DNA from: Sycobia sp. Sy_11 | Lineage: Eukaryota > Arthropoda > Insecta > Hymenoptera > Epichrysomallidae | Assembly: GCA_018907035.1 (NCBI GenBank) | Contig: JACCIC010000029.1 | Coordinates: 1,444,501 to 1,508,500, forward strand | Length of the DNA stretch: 64,000 nucleotides | Direction: 5' to 3' | Shown: positions 36,147-46,429 of the stretch, piece after piece | How positions within the stretch are numbered: the stretch's first letter is position 1 | Layout of the letters: each line of letters starts with the position of its first letter | Notes under the pieces: generated by a model | Database searches by the model: none | The model's input: the letters and a program-made list of their open reading frames with translations, nothing else | What the model was told of the DNA's origin: nothing | Program-made: the position numbers and the translations under genes

Positions 36147-36162
36147 TTGTTATAATAATTAC

Positions 36163-36212
<50 letters not shown>

Positions 36213-36213
36213 C
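36163..36213. repeat. (ATT)n microsatellite
   Basis: Sixteen or so ATT units between the copy D duplication and repeat unit E copy 2. It produces a poly-Asn run in an artefactual ORF extension. Confidence 0.97.
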
Positions 36214-36740
36214 CATGCGTTGTCTGTACCTCGACGAAAACCGGCTGTTTGATCATCTCTCAGCCGATCGGGTGATGGGCTTAAAAGAGTACCTCCTATC
36301 AATGAATGGAAGGGCGAAAAGATAGTATGATAGCTGCCATTTTATGAGTGAGCGGATATCCCTTAAAAAAAAAAAAAAAAGGATATCCCGGAGTAAAAGA
36401 GTTAACGCACGGAGCAATGATGTGCTGGAAGACCCGAAAGGGCAACTCAATAGGGACTTCCATGCCAACCTTGATCGAAGCTGCAGGTCCTATAAACATA
36501 CCATCGTCAGTAATACAGAGATTAAGGAAGGCACACTCACTCATAGTCTCTATAAACGGGTATCTCTTGAGAAGTGAAAACACATGCGGAGCGTAATCAA
36601 ACGTTCCTGTAAAAGGGATCCTAGCAGAGTAATTACAGATGCATGAGTGAACTTCAAGCATTGGAGTTTCACTAGAATATTTGAGGGCAAATGTATGAAT
36701 CTACATGAATGAAGGTTCGAATGAGGTACTCTTGAACAAA
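36214..36740 (-). repeat. Repeat unit E, copy 2
   Basis: Inverted homologue of 3541-4058, with the ORF MLEVHSCICNYSARIPF (36661 down) and about eight residue differences from copy 1 (for example ESLSEC versus ETMSEC). A 16-A run (36365-36380) between two GGATATCCC words extends the frame artificially. It abuts the leader of LINE copy B in the same head-to-head arrangement as copy 1 and LINE copy A. Confidence 0.65.
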
Positions 36741-39047
36741 TGACAGACCGCCGTGTTTGCCGTGCGGTGCGACCCGTGAGCTGCCAAAAGGAGATCCTGG
36801 GTGTCGAGGTTTACGCCCGGTGCTGGGTGACCCGAAACATCTTTGGCTCCCGCTGATGGCAAGACGGGAGGCTAGATCCTAGCCAGATCTAGTCAAACGG
36901 CCTTGGCGAGCGCGTTCGGTGTGTGATTTCCTCCGATGTTTCTCCAGGGAGTGAAACACCTTGTTGTTGGGGTGCGAAGCTCGAGAGGACGGAGGTGGAA
37001 TAGTGCACCAGAGCGCGCTATACTCCTGCACAATGGTCTGAGATGAGTCTACCGAGGAGCTCGGTAGAGCCGTGAGAACCATGCGGAATAAGAGGGCTCC
37101 AGGACTTGACAGAATTCCAGGAGAGGTGCTGAAAATAGTAGTTGTGGAGCATCCAGAAATCCTTCTGTCGATGTTCAATTCGTGCTTGATAGCTGGTTTA
37201 TTCTATTCTAGCTGGAAGGTCGCGAAACTTGTGCTTATCGACAAGGGCAAGGGTCCGCCGGAGGCGCCCTCGTCGTATCGACCTCTATGTATGTTAGATA
37301 CAGCTGGAAAGCTGATGGAGCGTCTATTGAAGTCACGACTCCTGGAAGCTGTTGCTGCTGCCGGCGGCTTGGCTGACAGACAGTACGGATTCCGGGGAGG
37401 CAGGGCGACGGTGGACGCAATCCTCGAGGTTGTTGATGCGGCGATGCGCACAGAGAGGGGTAATCACTACTCTCGACCTGTTTGCCTCCTGGCTATCCTT
37501 GACGTTCAGAATGCCTTCAACTCTGTTGGATGGGCAAATGTTTTGAGGGCCATGGAGCGAGACTTTCGGATGCCACATTATATACTTCGTATATTGGATG
37601 ATTACCTTAAGGATCGATACTTGGTTTACGAGACATCCGACGGTCGGAGAAGGAAAAAACTTAGTTCCGGGGTGGCTCAGGGGTCTGTACTCGGAGCCGA
37701 CATGTGGAACGTTTCATATGACGGAATACTCCGGATGCAGATGCCTGAGGACACCTTTCTGGTTGGATACGCAGATGATGTAGCAGCTGTTATCATCGCT
37801 AGAGATTATGACGCTGCACAGATGCGACTCAACCAGGTGATGCGTCGAGTGGAGAGATGGGTGGAAAACAATGGGTTAGAACTGGCGGCGGCCAAAACGG
37901 AGATCGTGCTCTTAACTAAGAAACGTATCCCAAAGATACGCCTTATGCAGGTTGGAGACACGACGGTGAGTACCAAAGCTGCTGTAAGGTACCTGGGGGT
38001 GACGCTTGATTCCAAGCTGACCATCTGGGACCAAATAAAAAAAGTGGCGGATAGAGCTGCCCGAGTGACAGCACAACTTAGCAGGTTGATGGCCAATGTC
38101 GGCGGTCCAGCACCCTGCAAGCGGCGTCTGCTCATAAGGACAACTGAATCCATCATGCTATACGGCGCGGAGGTATGGGCCGATGCACTGATGGCCCAAA
38201 AATATAGAAAAAGAATGGCGGCAGTGCAGCGTAGAGGGGCATTACGCATCGTGAGCTCCTACCGTACCGTCTCCGAGTCGGCGGTGCTGGTAATCGCATG
38301 TGTTACCCCCATTGATCTTCAGGCACAAGAAAAGAAATTTGTCCACCAGAATAAGAATATTCTTGGTAGAATAGAGGCAGCTGCATGGGTCAGAGCTGCC
38401 ACGATAACCGAATGGCAGAAGCGCTGGGAGACGGATTCACGCGGCCGATGGACGGCTCGACTGATCAATCAGTTAAAGCCATGGTTCCAGAGGTCGCACG
38501 GAGAGGTTAACTACCACCTCACACAGCTCTTATCGGGGCATGGTCGGTTTCGATCCTATCTCCACAAGATGGGGAAAGTACCGGATCTGTGCTGTGCCCA
38601 CTCTTGCGCTCCCCGAGACGATGCACTTCACACATTCTTTCATTGCGAGGTGTTTCGCCTTGAAAGGGAGTGCCTCTGGAGAGACATAGGACCATGTGAG
38701 CCTGATAATATCGTTCGGCTGATGTTGGAGAGTCATGAGAAGTGGTCCAGGATTTGCAATTTCTGCAAAGCCATCCTGGACCACAAAAGAAGAATTGAAG
38801 AAGGCGTGTAAGCCCGCAAGGGCGAATAGGATGGCGCAGCCCAGAAGTAATGTCTTCATAGACCGTTCCTGGGCTGCACTTACGCCATCGTGCGGAGGTC
38901 TCCTCGGTGCACGCCTATTGACCCCGACTCGTAGCTCTTTTCAGAGCTGTGGGAAGCAGCCGAAGGGAATGCACTGAGGAGGTAGTTTTTTAATGGGTAT
39001 GCCCTTCACAGGTGAGTCCTACTTCACAGACGAGCCGTCCATAAAGG
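36741..39047 (+). mobile_element. R1-clade LINE copy B, internally deleted
   Basis: Leader 36780-37046 (about 95% like copy A) is joined at about 37047 directly to RT. ORF1, endonuclease and linker, about 2.5 kb in copy A, are missing. The 3' UTR (38978-39047) has GGAGGTAGTTTTTTAATGGG and ends CCATAAAGG before an (ATT)n tail. Confidence 0.85.
37072..38811 (+). CDS. Reverse transcriptase and C-terminal domain of LINE copy B, open but N-truncated
   Basis: 579 open codons; the track-style start is GTG at 37072 and the first ATG is 37081, but the true N-terminus was deleted, so this is a fragment rather than a native start. RT motifs in order: KRAPGLDRIPGEVLK, KLVLIDKGKGPPEAPSSYRPLCML, DRQYGFRGGRATVDAI, ILDVQNAFNSVGW, GVAQGSVLG and the catalytic LVGYADDVAAVI with both aspartates. 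VRYLGVTLDSKL, MLYGAEVWADALM and TVSESAVLVIA form the thumb/connection. The C-terminus carries CCAHSCAPRDDALHTFFHCEVF, a CCHC-like finger. No RNase H domain is present, as usual for R1. The frame is intact over its whole length, which suggests recent insertion or recent deletion. Confidence 0.9.
   Translation: MRTMRNKRAPGLDRIPGEVLKIVVVEHPEILLSMFNSCLIAGLFYSSWKVAKLVLIDKGKGPPEAPSSYRPLCMLDTAGKLMERLLKSRLLEAVAAAGGLADRQYGFRGGRATVDAILEVVDAAMRTERGNHYSRPVCLLAILDVQNAFNSVGWANVLRAMERDFRMPHYILRILDDYLKDRYLVYETSDGRRRKKLSSGVAQGSVLGADMWNVSYDGILRMQMPEDTFLVGYADDVAAVIIARDYDAAQMRLNQVMRRVERWVENNGLELAAAKTEIVLLTKKRIPKIRLMQVGDTTVSTKAAVRYLGVTLDSKLTIWDQIKKVADRAARVTAQLSRLMANVGGPAPCKRRLLIRTTESIMLYGAEVWADALMAQKYRKRMAAVQRRGALRIVSSYRTVSESAVLVIACVTPIDLQAQEKKFVHQNKNILGRIEAAAWVRAATITEWQKRWETDSRGRWTARLINQLKPWFQRSHGEVNYHLTQLLSGHGRFRSYLHKMGKVPDLCCAHSCAPRDDALHTFFHCEVFRLERECLWRDIGPCEPDNIVRLMLESHEKWSRICNFCKAILDHKRRIEEGV

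Positions 39048-39083
<36 letters not shown>
39048..39083. repeat. (ATT)n tail of LINE copy B
   Basis: About eleven ATT units directly after CCATAAAGG. The same trinucleotide in the same orientation stands left of the copy B block (36163-36213). Confidence 0.95.
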
Positions 39084-39099
39084 TGTTATTATAATAATC

Positions 39100-39540
39100 A
39101 GGTGATTGAGCCCATAATGGTGTTGTTTATTGGCGGAAAAACCTTGAAAAGGCATAAAAACCCCACAAAATTATATATAATTTTTATTATATATGTGTTC
39201 TTTTAGAATGACTGATTAAAATGACTAGAGTGCCGATTTTACGTAAAATCTGCATAAATTAAAAAGGGCACTTTCTCATTTAATAAACTCATAGAAACGC
39301 ATCTTAATGTTTGCAGATTATAAAAAGAATCTTCAAGCTTTAGACTTGTATTCGATAAGTATAATAAATTTATCTGATAATTTAAGTGAAGATTTTCACA
39401 ATATTTTCCCTGTATTTTTAGTTGTTTTTCACTATAAAACATAAAACATCTTTCACAGTAGTAAATCTGAAATTTTTTTTTAATTCAAACATTATGCTAT
39501 GTAGATATGCTACTATTCTAATGAAGAATATTATTAATGA
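39100..39540. other. AT-rich spacer
   Basis: No recognisable feature. Confidence 0.5.
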
Positions 39541-40117
39541 ATATTTTTTTATTGGTTACATAGTTCAATCAATTCAATCTAAAAAGAAAAATTAAAATAA
39601 AAATAAAAGTAAAATAAAAATTAAAAATAAAAATTAAATTAAAAATTAAATTAAAAATTATAATGACAGTCAGACTGTCCTTGTTTACATTCACCCCCGT
39701 AGACTAATCTGAACCCAAAATATTAGCTGAAAAAATTCTTTGTTAGTAAAGTGCAGTCTGACTGTCCCCAACACCCTTACCTAATTGGAGAGCTGTCCAA
39801 AGTTTCGAGTTCGCCACGTCAGTCCCTGATGAGAAGCCGTAACGAGCTCGAAACGTTGGACAGGTCATCAATTAGGTAACGATCTTAGAGACAGTCAGAC
39901 TGCACTTTACTAACAAAGAATTTTTTCAGCTAATATTTTAGTTTCAGATGAGTCTACGGGGGTGAATGTAAACAAGGACAGTCTGTCATTATAATTTTTA
40001 ATTTAATTTTTATTTTTAATTTTAATTTTATTTTTATTTTATTTTTATTTATTTTTATTTTTATTCTTTTATTTTTAGATTGAATTGATTGGACTGTAGG
40101 ACCAATAAAAAAAATTC
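39541..40117. repeat. Palindromic element family P, copy 2 (complete, about 575 bp)
   Basis: Nearly the entire length is an inverted repeat. Left end TATTGGTTACATAGTTCAATC, right end reversed TATTGGTCCTACAGTCCAATC. Then an A/T-only block, GACAGTCAGACTGTCC, TTCACCCCCGTAGA, AGCTGAAAAAATTCTTTG and GTGCAGTCTGACTGTC, mirrored on the other arm. The centre pairs CTGTCCAAAGTTTCGAG with CTCGAAACGTTGGACAG. No ORF. Confidence 0.9.
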
Positions 40118-41270
40118 ATTAATTTGTATATGGGCAGTCGACATAAGTACAATTAAATTGTTTTGAAGAATATTATTGTCTTCATATTCATCTAGGTAGT
40201 CATCTTGAATAAGGAGAACAGTTATATTTATGTATTTATATTTCTCTTTCTTATTTGATGAAATATGACAATCAAATACTGCGTACTTCAATCCCAACTT
40301 CCTGAGCATGTAAAAATTTATAGAAATATGGTTCAATTTTTCATATTTAGAAAATTCATTTCATTTTACAAAAAATCCTATATATCCAAAATTCTACCTT
40401 ACAAGATACTTTATATAAATAAAACTCTATATAAGTAAAAATAATGATTATAATTACTAACTGTACCAGGATTGCTTTTAAAATGCTGCACGGAATGCTG
40501 CAAGTATTGCATATTTCAAATACTAATTGCTGTTATTAGGAACACTGAGACACCCACTTTTTGATATTATGAATTGTGAGAGAGGAAAATATGATTTGCC
40601 CATTCGTGGTGAATATTTTTTCATGTTTTTGTACAAGATAATTATACTTTTCAATATACAAATGGAATCCTGTTCATCAAATTCATTTGGATGTAAAGAT
40701 AGTTTATAAAAAAAAACATTTTTTAGTACAAATAACTGTGATTTAATATATGAGTTTACCTTTCTTGAGCTGCATTCTTGTAAACATTCTTGACCATTAG
40801 ATTCGAAGATTTTCGCTTAATCTTTTATGAAACTGAGAAAGTCCACATGATTTAAACTTAGGTAACGAGTAAATTTAACAAAAGTAATGATAATTATATT
40901 GATATCAATATAAGTTTTCCTACTTTATCTTTCAATCGAATAATTTTTTCTCTAAAAAGGACGGGATATATTTATATTTTAATGAAGAAAAATTCGATTT
41001 TATCTCGCAGCTCATAGGATTTACGTTTTCATTATTCTTTCAGTCATATAATCAAATATTCTTTATCACAATCACCTACATACCTTACAAAAATTCTCAT
41101 TTGCCATGAATGGGTAATTAATCTGCTGCCAAATATGCAACAAAAGTTCATTTTAATATATATACTTTCTGATACTTTTTTTATACTTTTCATTTTTTTA
41201 TTTTACATATATAGAATTATTATAGTAAAAGTTTTCTGGATGGACTATCCAGCATAAAATTAACTAAAAA
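40118..41270. other. AT-rich spacer
   Basis: The 91-codon minus ORF at 40061-40336 begins in the spacer and overlaps the palindrome; it has no known motif and is probably chance. Confidence 0.45.
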
Positions 41271-41271
41271 A

Positions 41272-41319
<48 letters not shown>
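41271..41319. repeat. (TA)n microsatellite
   Basis: About 24 TA units immediately left of the gypsy LTR. Confidence 0.98.
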
Positions 41320-41322
<3 letters not shown>

Positions 41323-42294
41323 GACGGGGAACGCAAGCACTACGTGCGCTTGCTTTCCCACGTCCCGTTGCTGTTTCTCTCTAGCTAGCCTGTAAATATG
41401 TGTTTGTATATTCCGATAGCCTGTAAATATGTATTTGTATATTTGCATGTATAGATGTTTATCTGTTACAGGCCGACGCACAACTACACCGGCGGAGAGG
41501 TAAGTGAGAGAGAGAGCGGGGAGTGGGGAGAGACGGCCACGTGCGCGAAGAAGGAGATAGAGAGAAAGCCGCGAGCTAAAAACACGCGTCGTAACCGGCC
41601 TTCCACGCACGTTGTTTTCCCCTTCTGCTGCTATTGTGCCGTGTCTGATCGCGTACGGGAACACGCCTTGTGCTCGAAGTGTTTCCCCTCGCCACGTACC
41701 TCGTATTCGGGGAGGGTACCCGATCGGACGCGTGTGTTGTGCCACGGTATTGTGGGTGTGTGCAGTGCACACGCGCCGAGCACGAGTTCGAGCGGACGAA
41801 CTGTCGTCCGACCCCGTCTCCGCGGGATAACCGCCCCATCCCGGGGCTTCTGGACGCCGACGTCACCGCCGTTCCCGGCGAAGGAAGGCGCTGCTGCCGG
41901 ACGAGGACGCGCTGCGGGACCATCGAGCTCCGACTCGCTGAAAGTGGCAGCCCCTTTCCTCTCTCTCTCTCTCTCTCTTCCCGAACTCCTCGCGCGCCGT
42001 CGCCTCGGCAACCCTCGGCCTGCATCCCGCACGCCTCGCATATAGGCGCTGTATTATATTATTGACGCTGCGCTATTAAAGCCTATTCAAATTTTAATTA
42101 TTTTTATTTTATTATTTCGTGTATGCTCCATTAGCCGCCCTACCTCACGCGCAATCCTGAACGCGATATTTCGCCCTTCGCGAACCGCCCCTCTCCCTCG
42201 CCGGAATCATTCAGGGCTATGCCCAGCCGGGCACAGATTTGGAACGGCCGTGCCCGCCGTCCTCGTGCTCGAGGCGGACACGCGCACCGTTACA
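41320..42294 (+). mobile_element. Gypsy LTR, 5' copy (975 bp)
   Basis: Starts TGTGACGGGGAACGC after the TA tract and ends CGCACCGTTACA, next to the primer site. It contains a CT repeat (41956-41980) and a TATTAAAGCC polyadenylation-like region near 42072. Its GC content contrasts with the surroundings. ORFs on both strands inside it are likely chance. Confidence 0.8.
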
Positions 42295-42307
42295 TGGCGC
42301 CCAACGC
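42295..42307 (+). promoter_or_regulatory. Primer-binding site, tRNA-Lys type
   Basis: TGGCGCCCAACGC directly after the LTR end matches the first bases of the known tRNA-Lys1,2 primer site, TGGCGCCCAACG; beyond that the match is lost. Confidence 0.75.
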
Positions 42308-42761
42308 GATCTCGGGATCGCACTTGATATAAGAATATATATGCATTTATGCATATTTGATTATATATGCTGTTATATATTTTATTATATATCTTATTGC
42401 ATATATATATTGTATGATATTCAGTGCCTCGGCGAATATTAGCAAGTGGCGCGGATGCGCGGAAATAATTTAATAATTGTATTATATAGAAAATTGTGAT
42501 ATTACAGAGTGCGAACGCACAGCACATCGCGAGTGTTTACGTTGCGAGTTCGTAGATGTAAACACTCTCGAAGTCCTAATTTTTGCGTTTTCGCCCTTGC
42601 ACTCCACTATTTCTTGAGATTCCCGGCTTTTAATTATTTGCTTTTAATTATTTAATTAAAAAGTTTTGGCTGTAACGTTCTATTTTTCTCGCGTTGTATT
42701 TTTTTTTCTTTTTTCGTTCGTTCGTTTGTCTTCTTCTAATTTTCAACTGAAGAGATAAAAG

Positions 42762-44715
42762 ATGGCAAATCCGCCAAACGAATTTAACGACTGGCTTCAA
42801 AGCCTATGTGAGGAAGAAACAAACATAATTACAGCGGAACTAGAATTAAAAAATGAGGGTTCCTCATTTCAAAGGGCTGCTAGGCTATATCACAGACTAG
42901 CAGGAAATTATAGCCCGGGAGATTTTGTGGAATGCGAGAGTGACAGTGATAGTATAAAAACACGCGCGCGCAGAGATAAACATCTGTTAAAGATAATCGT
43001 CACCTCGACAAAGCGCGACGCAACAAAGACTTATATTTTGGATCGAATGGAAGCGACGTACGCCGAACAAGCGGATGAATCAGCTGACATACAGCAGGCT
43101 CGGGAAGTTCATCTGAGCACAGACCAAAGAAATAACACAGCAGCTGTCGATCACCAAATACAAAATCTGATCGACTTCAATTTGGCTGAGATAAACAGGC
43201 ATGAACCGCTCGCATAGAGCACTGCCAACGAATCGCCGATTCAGGCAGCCACCACGAGCGTAACTACGCCTCCCGACTCGTGCGTCACGAATGACATCAC
43301 ACGTCGCATCACATACGACGAATACAACAGTCGAGCCTCAACCTACTGACCTCGAAAACAATGTAAACCTTCGTCAGGGATTATATAGCCTGCAAAATAT
43401 GCTGCAAACTTGGATGCAACACCAAAACTGCACTGTCCAAGATTTGCAGCAGAGACAAAATGAGATGCACGCTACGCTAGCTAGCATTTAGCAACAGCTG
43501 CAGAAATCGGCGCGACGCGACCGTGTCACTTTCCAAGACACGTACGATCTGCAATACTCGGAAAGTGACAAAAACCTCCACAGTAATAGGTTTGTAGGGT
43601 CGACCGCCGAGCCCACGTTTTCGGCTCCTTACCACCCTCGGTACCAAGGGCCTGGAAGGGGGGGCATCACATGGATCGAGATGTGATGAGCTCGCCCGCA
43701 AATATAACGCGATCAACGCTGTCAAGCACCTTGGCCCAGCGCACGGATATTGGTAAGACCGTGCGCCAATGGAAAATTAGATTCAATGGTGCCAAGGGGA
43801 AAAGCGTAGAAGAATTTCTGCAAAGGATCGCGGAATGTCGCAGGTTGACACCGCTCATGGACGAGGACATGCTCAATGCCATGACGGAGCTCCTCGACGG
43901 TGTCGCCCTGCATTGGTACCGTCTATCCCGGAAAGACTGGACCACGTGGCAAGAGTTCTGCCACGCAGCCCGGAGCTACTACGCCGTCGATCGACGCTTC
44001 CAAGCTGAGCTAATCAGCGAAGCGCAGCGACGTACGCAGGCGAAACGCGAGCCAACACGTGACTACGTGTTTTGTTTGTTAACGATTCTCAATCGGTTTG
44101 AAGAACCATGGTCGGACGACAAACAACTCGCCCTTATCTACCGCAATCTACTCCCGGAGATACAGAAGTTAGTTCCGCGGGAGAAGATTACAAGCGTCAA
44201 TCGGCTAATCGAGCTTGCTCGAGAGGCCGAATGCGTCCTCGATGCGGAGCGAATTTATAAGCGACCGCCGTCACCTGAGGACTGCATAATGCCGGAAGTG
44301 GCATTCCATGCGGTAGACACGTCTCGATCGCGCCCGAAGCCCAGGATCGCGGCCATGGACGTGAAGTCGCCCAACTTCAAAGCTTTGGTGCGAGAAGTTT
44401 TGCAAGAGGCTGGCTTTAGAGCCACTTGACCTGATTTAGAGGCGCCAGGCGTCGCAGCCCTTATCCCGAAGAGGAGCGGTCGCGATTCACGCCCGAGGTC
44501 GCCGCGTACAGGAAAGATCAGAACGTCGACCTCACCTAAGTCGGAGAGGAAGCCCTCCTTCAAAGGAAAGCTGGTGCGCGAGCCCCTCAGTGACAAGAAC
44601 AAAGGTCGGACAGCAGGTCCTGATCCGCGGTTCTTGTGCTGGGGCTGTAGTTGGCCTGGCCACACCTTGCGCAGCTGTTCCGAGTGTTCGGGAAATGTGA
44701 AAAAGGGCGAGTAAT
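42762..44715 (+). pseudogene. Gypsy gag with zinc knuckle
   Basis: ATG at 42762 (MANPPNEFNDWLQSLCEEE). The frame meets TAG at 43215; a second open piece covers 43291-43491 and reads through another TAG. After a frameshift at about 43670 the capsid core follows: TVRQWKIRFNGAKGKSVEEFLQRIAECRR, ALHWYRL, FCHAARSYYAVDRRFQAEL and RNLLPEIQKLV. After an in-frame TGA at 44427-44429 the nucleocapsid knuckle is CWGCSWPGHTLRSC (44636-44677), a standard CX2CX4HX4C. The protein coats the RNA of the element; here at least three stops and two frameshifts break it. Confidence 0.85.
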
Positions 44716-45194
44716 TGAGGACTAACTCGCCCCTACGCTCCGTGAGACCTCCGAAGATCAGCATGCAGCTGCGAGGACACAGGGTAATGATGATTGCCCC
44801 CCCCTGTCTGTAAAGGAGGAGCATCACGACCGTGACTCCGCTGACTCAGCCACAAGTGTCGACCCCGATCGGTATTCACGATGGTGGGTACAGGTAGGCA
44901 TAGGCGAGTTTCGCATTCATGCACTGCTTGATGCAGGGGCTGCTCGTACAGCTCTCGGAGCAATCGGCCTGTAGATTGCATCTGCCCTCGGTCGTCTAGT
45001 TCGACCCTTTCCTGGATCTGGCGCTCGACTCGCCACGGGAAAAATTGAGCCGATATTAGGCCAGGTGGCCCTTCCGTTTGCCATAGCAGACGTAGAAATG
45101 GAGCTAGACGTCATCATAATTCCAGACTTGGAAAATGACTGTCTGCTCCTAGAAGCAGACAGTCATATCATCATAATTCCAGACTTGGAAAATG
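44716..45194 (+). pseudogene. Gypsy protease region
   Basis: WWVQVGIGEFRIHALLDAGAARTALGAIGL is an aspartic protease active-site region; the usual D-S/T-G reads D-A-G. TAG at 44971 interrupts. The C-terminal strand VIIIPDLENDCLLL is followed by a duplicated 28-bp segment (45111-45139, 45169-45196) flanking a hairpin. At 45196 the frame jumps into RT, so the N-terminal half of RT is missing. Confidence 0.7.
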
Positions 45195-46256
45195 ACCCGT
45201 ATGCCATATGGTGTCGCCGGTGGACCTGCCACCTTTCAGCAGTTAAGCGACAAGCTGATCGGCCCTGAAATGGAGCCGGTGGCCTTCGCCTACCTCGATG
45301 ATGTGATCATCGCTACGGAGAGCTTTGACAAGCACCTCAGGTGGCTCGAACATATCCTGAGACGGATTTCCGATGCCGGCTTGACCATCAATCGGCAGAA
45401 GAGTAAATTCGGACTTGCAGAGGTACGGTTCCTCGGCGTCCTCGTGGATCGTGACGGTTTTCGACCCGATCCGGATAAGATTGCACCAATCTTGACTTAC
45501 GCCGCACCAAAGAACCTGAAGCAGCTCCGTAGGTTTTTAGGCCTTGAGTCCTGGTATCGCAAGTTCTTAGAGAACTTCGCAACGCTTGCTGAGCCTCTCA
45601 CCCGATTAACCAAGAAGAACATCAAGTACCATTGGGGAGAAGAGCAACAGCAAGCCTTCTAACAAATCCGGGCGATCGTCGCATCTGCACCCGTCCTTTC
45701 TCGACCGTCGTTTGGAGAAACGTTCGTCATCCAAACGGACGCCAGCGATTCGGGACTAGGAGCCGTGCTCACGCAAGCTGTTGATGGCAAGGAGCGCGTG
45801 CTCTCCTACGCTAGTCGCACGATGACGGCGGCTGAGCGTAACTATTCGGTCACCGAACGTGAGTGCCTCGCCGTGCTATGGGCTGTGCGTAAATTCCGCC
45901 CGTACGTCGAGGGCTATCACTTCCAGGTGATAACCGATCACAGCAGCCTTCGTCGGCTGCACTCATTGCGCAACCCCACGGGCAGACTCGTCCGTTGGGC
46001 CTTGGAATTGCAGGGATACGACTACGAAGTCATCCATCGGAAAGGTACCTTGAATTGCGTACCAGACGCCCTCTCTCGTTTGTACGAAGACGAGCCGACC
46101 TGCGAAGTCGCCTCCCTCGGCGTCACCGATGTGCAAGACCCCTGGTATTTGCGCCTTCGTAAGAAAGTGGTGAGCGATCCGACCAACCTCCCATGGTGGA
46201 AAGTCGTTGGGCAGCGACGAATCCAGATAAGTGCCATTTTGCTCGCTCAAGTCTAA
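45192..46256 (+). pseudogene. Gypsy RT palm and RNase H
   Basis: YGVAGGPATFQQLSDKLIGPEM, then the catalytic FAYLDDVIIAT with both aspartates, FLGVLVDRDGFRPDPDKI, FLGLESWYRKFLENFA and PLTRLTKKNIKYHW. A single TAA at 45660-45662 interrupts; the same frame continues with FVIQTDASDSGLGAVLTQ, YSVTERECLAVLWAVRKFRPY and VITDHSSLRRL (RNase H), then HRKGTLNCVPDALSRL. It ends after WWKVVGQRR, before the zinc finger and integrase, at a repeat tract. Confidence 0.9.
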
Positions 46257-46425
46257 AATATCTAGGACATATATATAGTAGACATATATATAGTAGATAT
46301 ATAGTAGATATATAGTAGACATATAGTACATATATAGTACATATATGTACTATATATGTAGTACATATAGTATATAGTAGATATATAGTACATATATAGT
46401 AGACATATATATAGTAGACAAAACC
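46257..46425. repeat. (TATAGTAGA)n-like minisatellite
   Basis: Degenerate TATAGTAGACATA units, between two gypsy pol fragments of different families. Confidence 0.95.
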
Positions 46426-46429
46426 GGTC

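Noticed and set aside
35986..36256. ORF with a poly-Asn or poly-Ile run
   Set aside because: Translation of the (ATT)n tract fused by chance to the RT frame of copy D.
36354..36389. Tail-only LINE insertion: A16 between two GGATATCCC words
   Set aside because: Unit E copy 1 has an imperfect second word (GTCTATCCC) at the same place, so the words predate the A-run.
37203..38249. Minus-strand ORFs opposite the copy B RT
   Set aside because: Shadows of the RT frame; no independent motifs.
41455..42065. Overlapping ORFs of 130-196 codons on both strands
   Set aside because: They lie within the gypsy LTR, are Arg/Ser/Pro-rich in all frames and show no domain.
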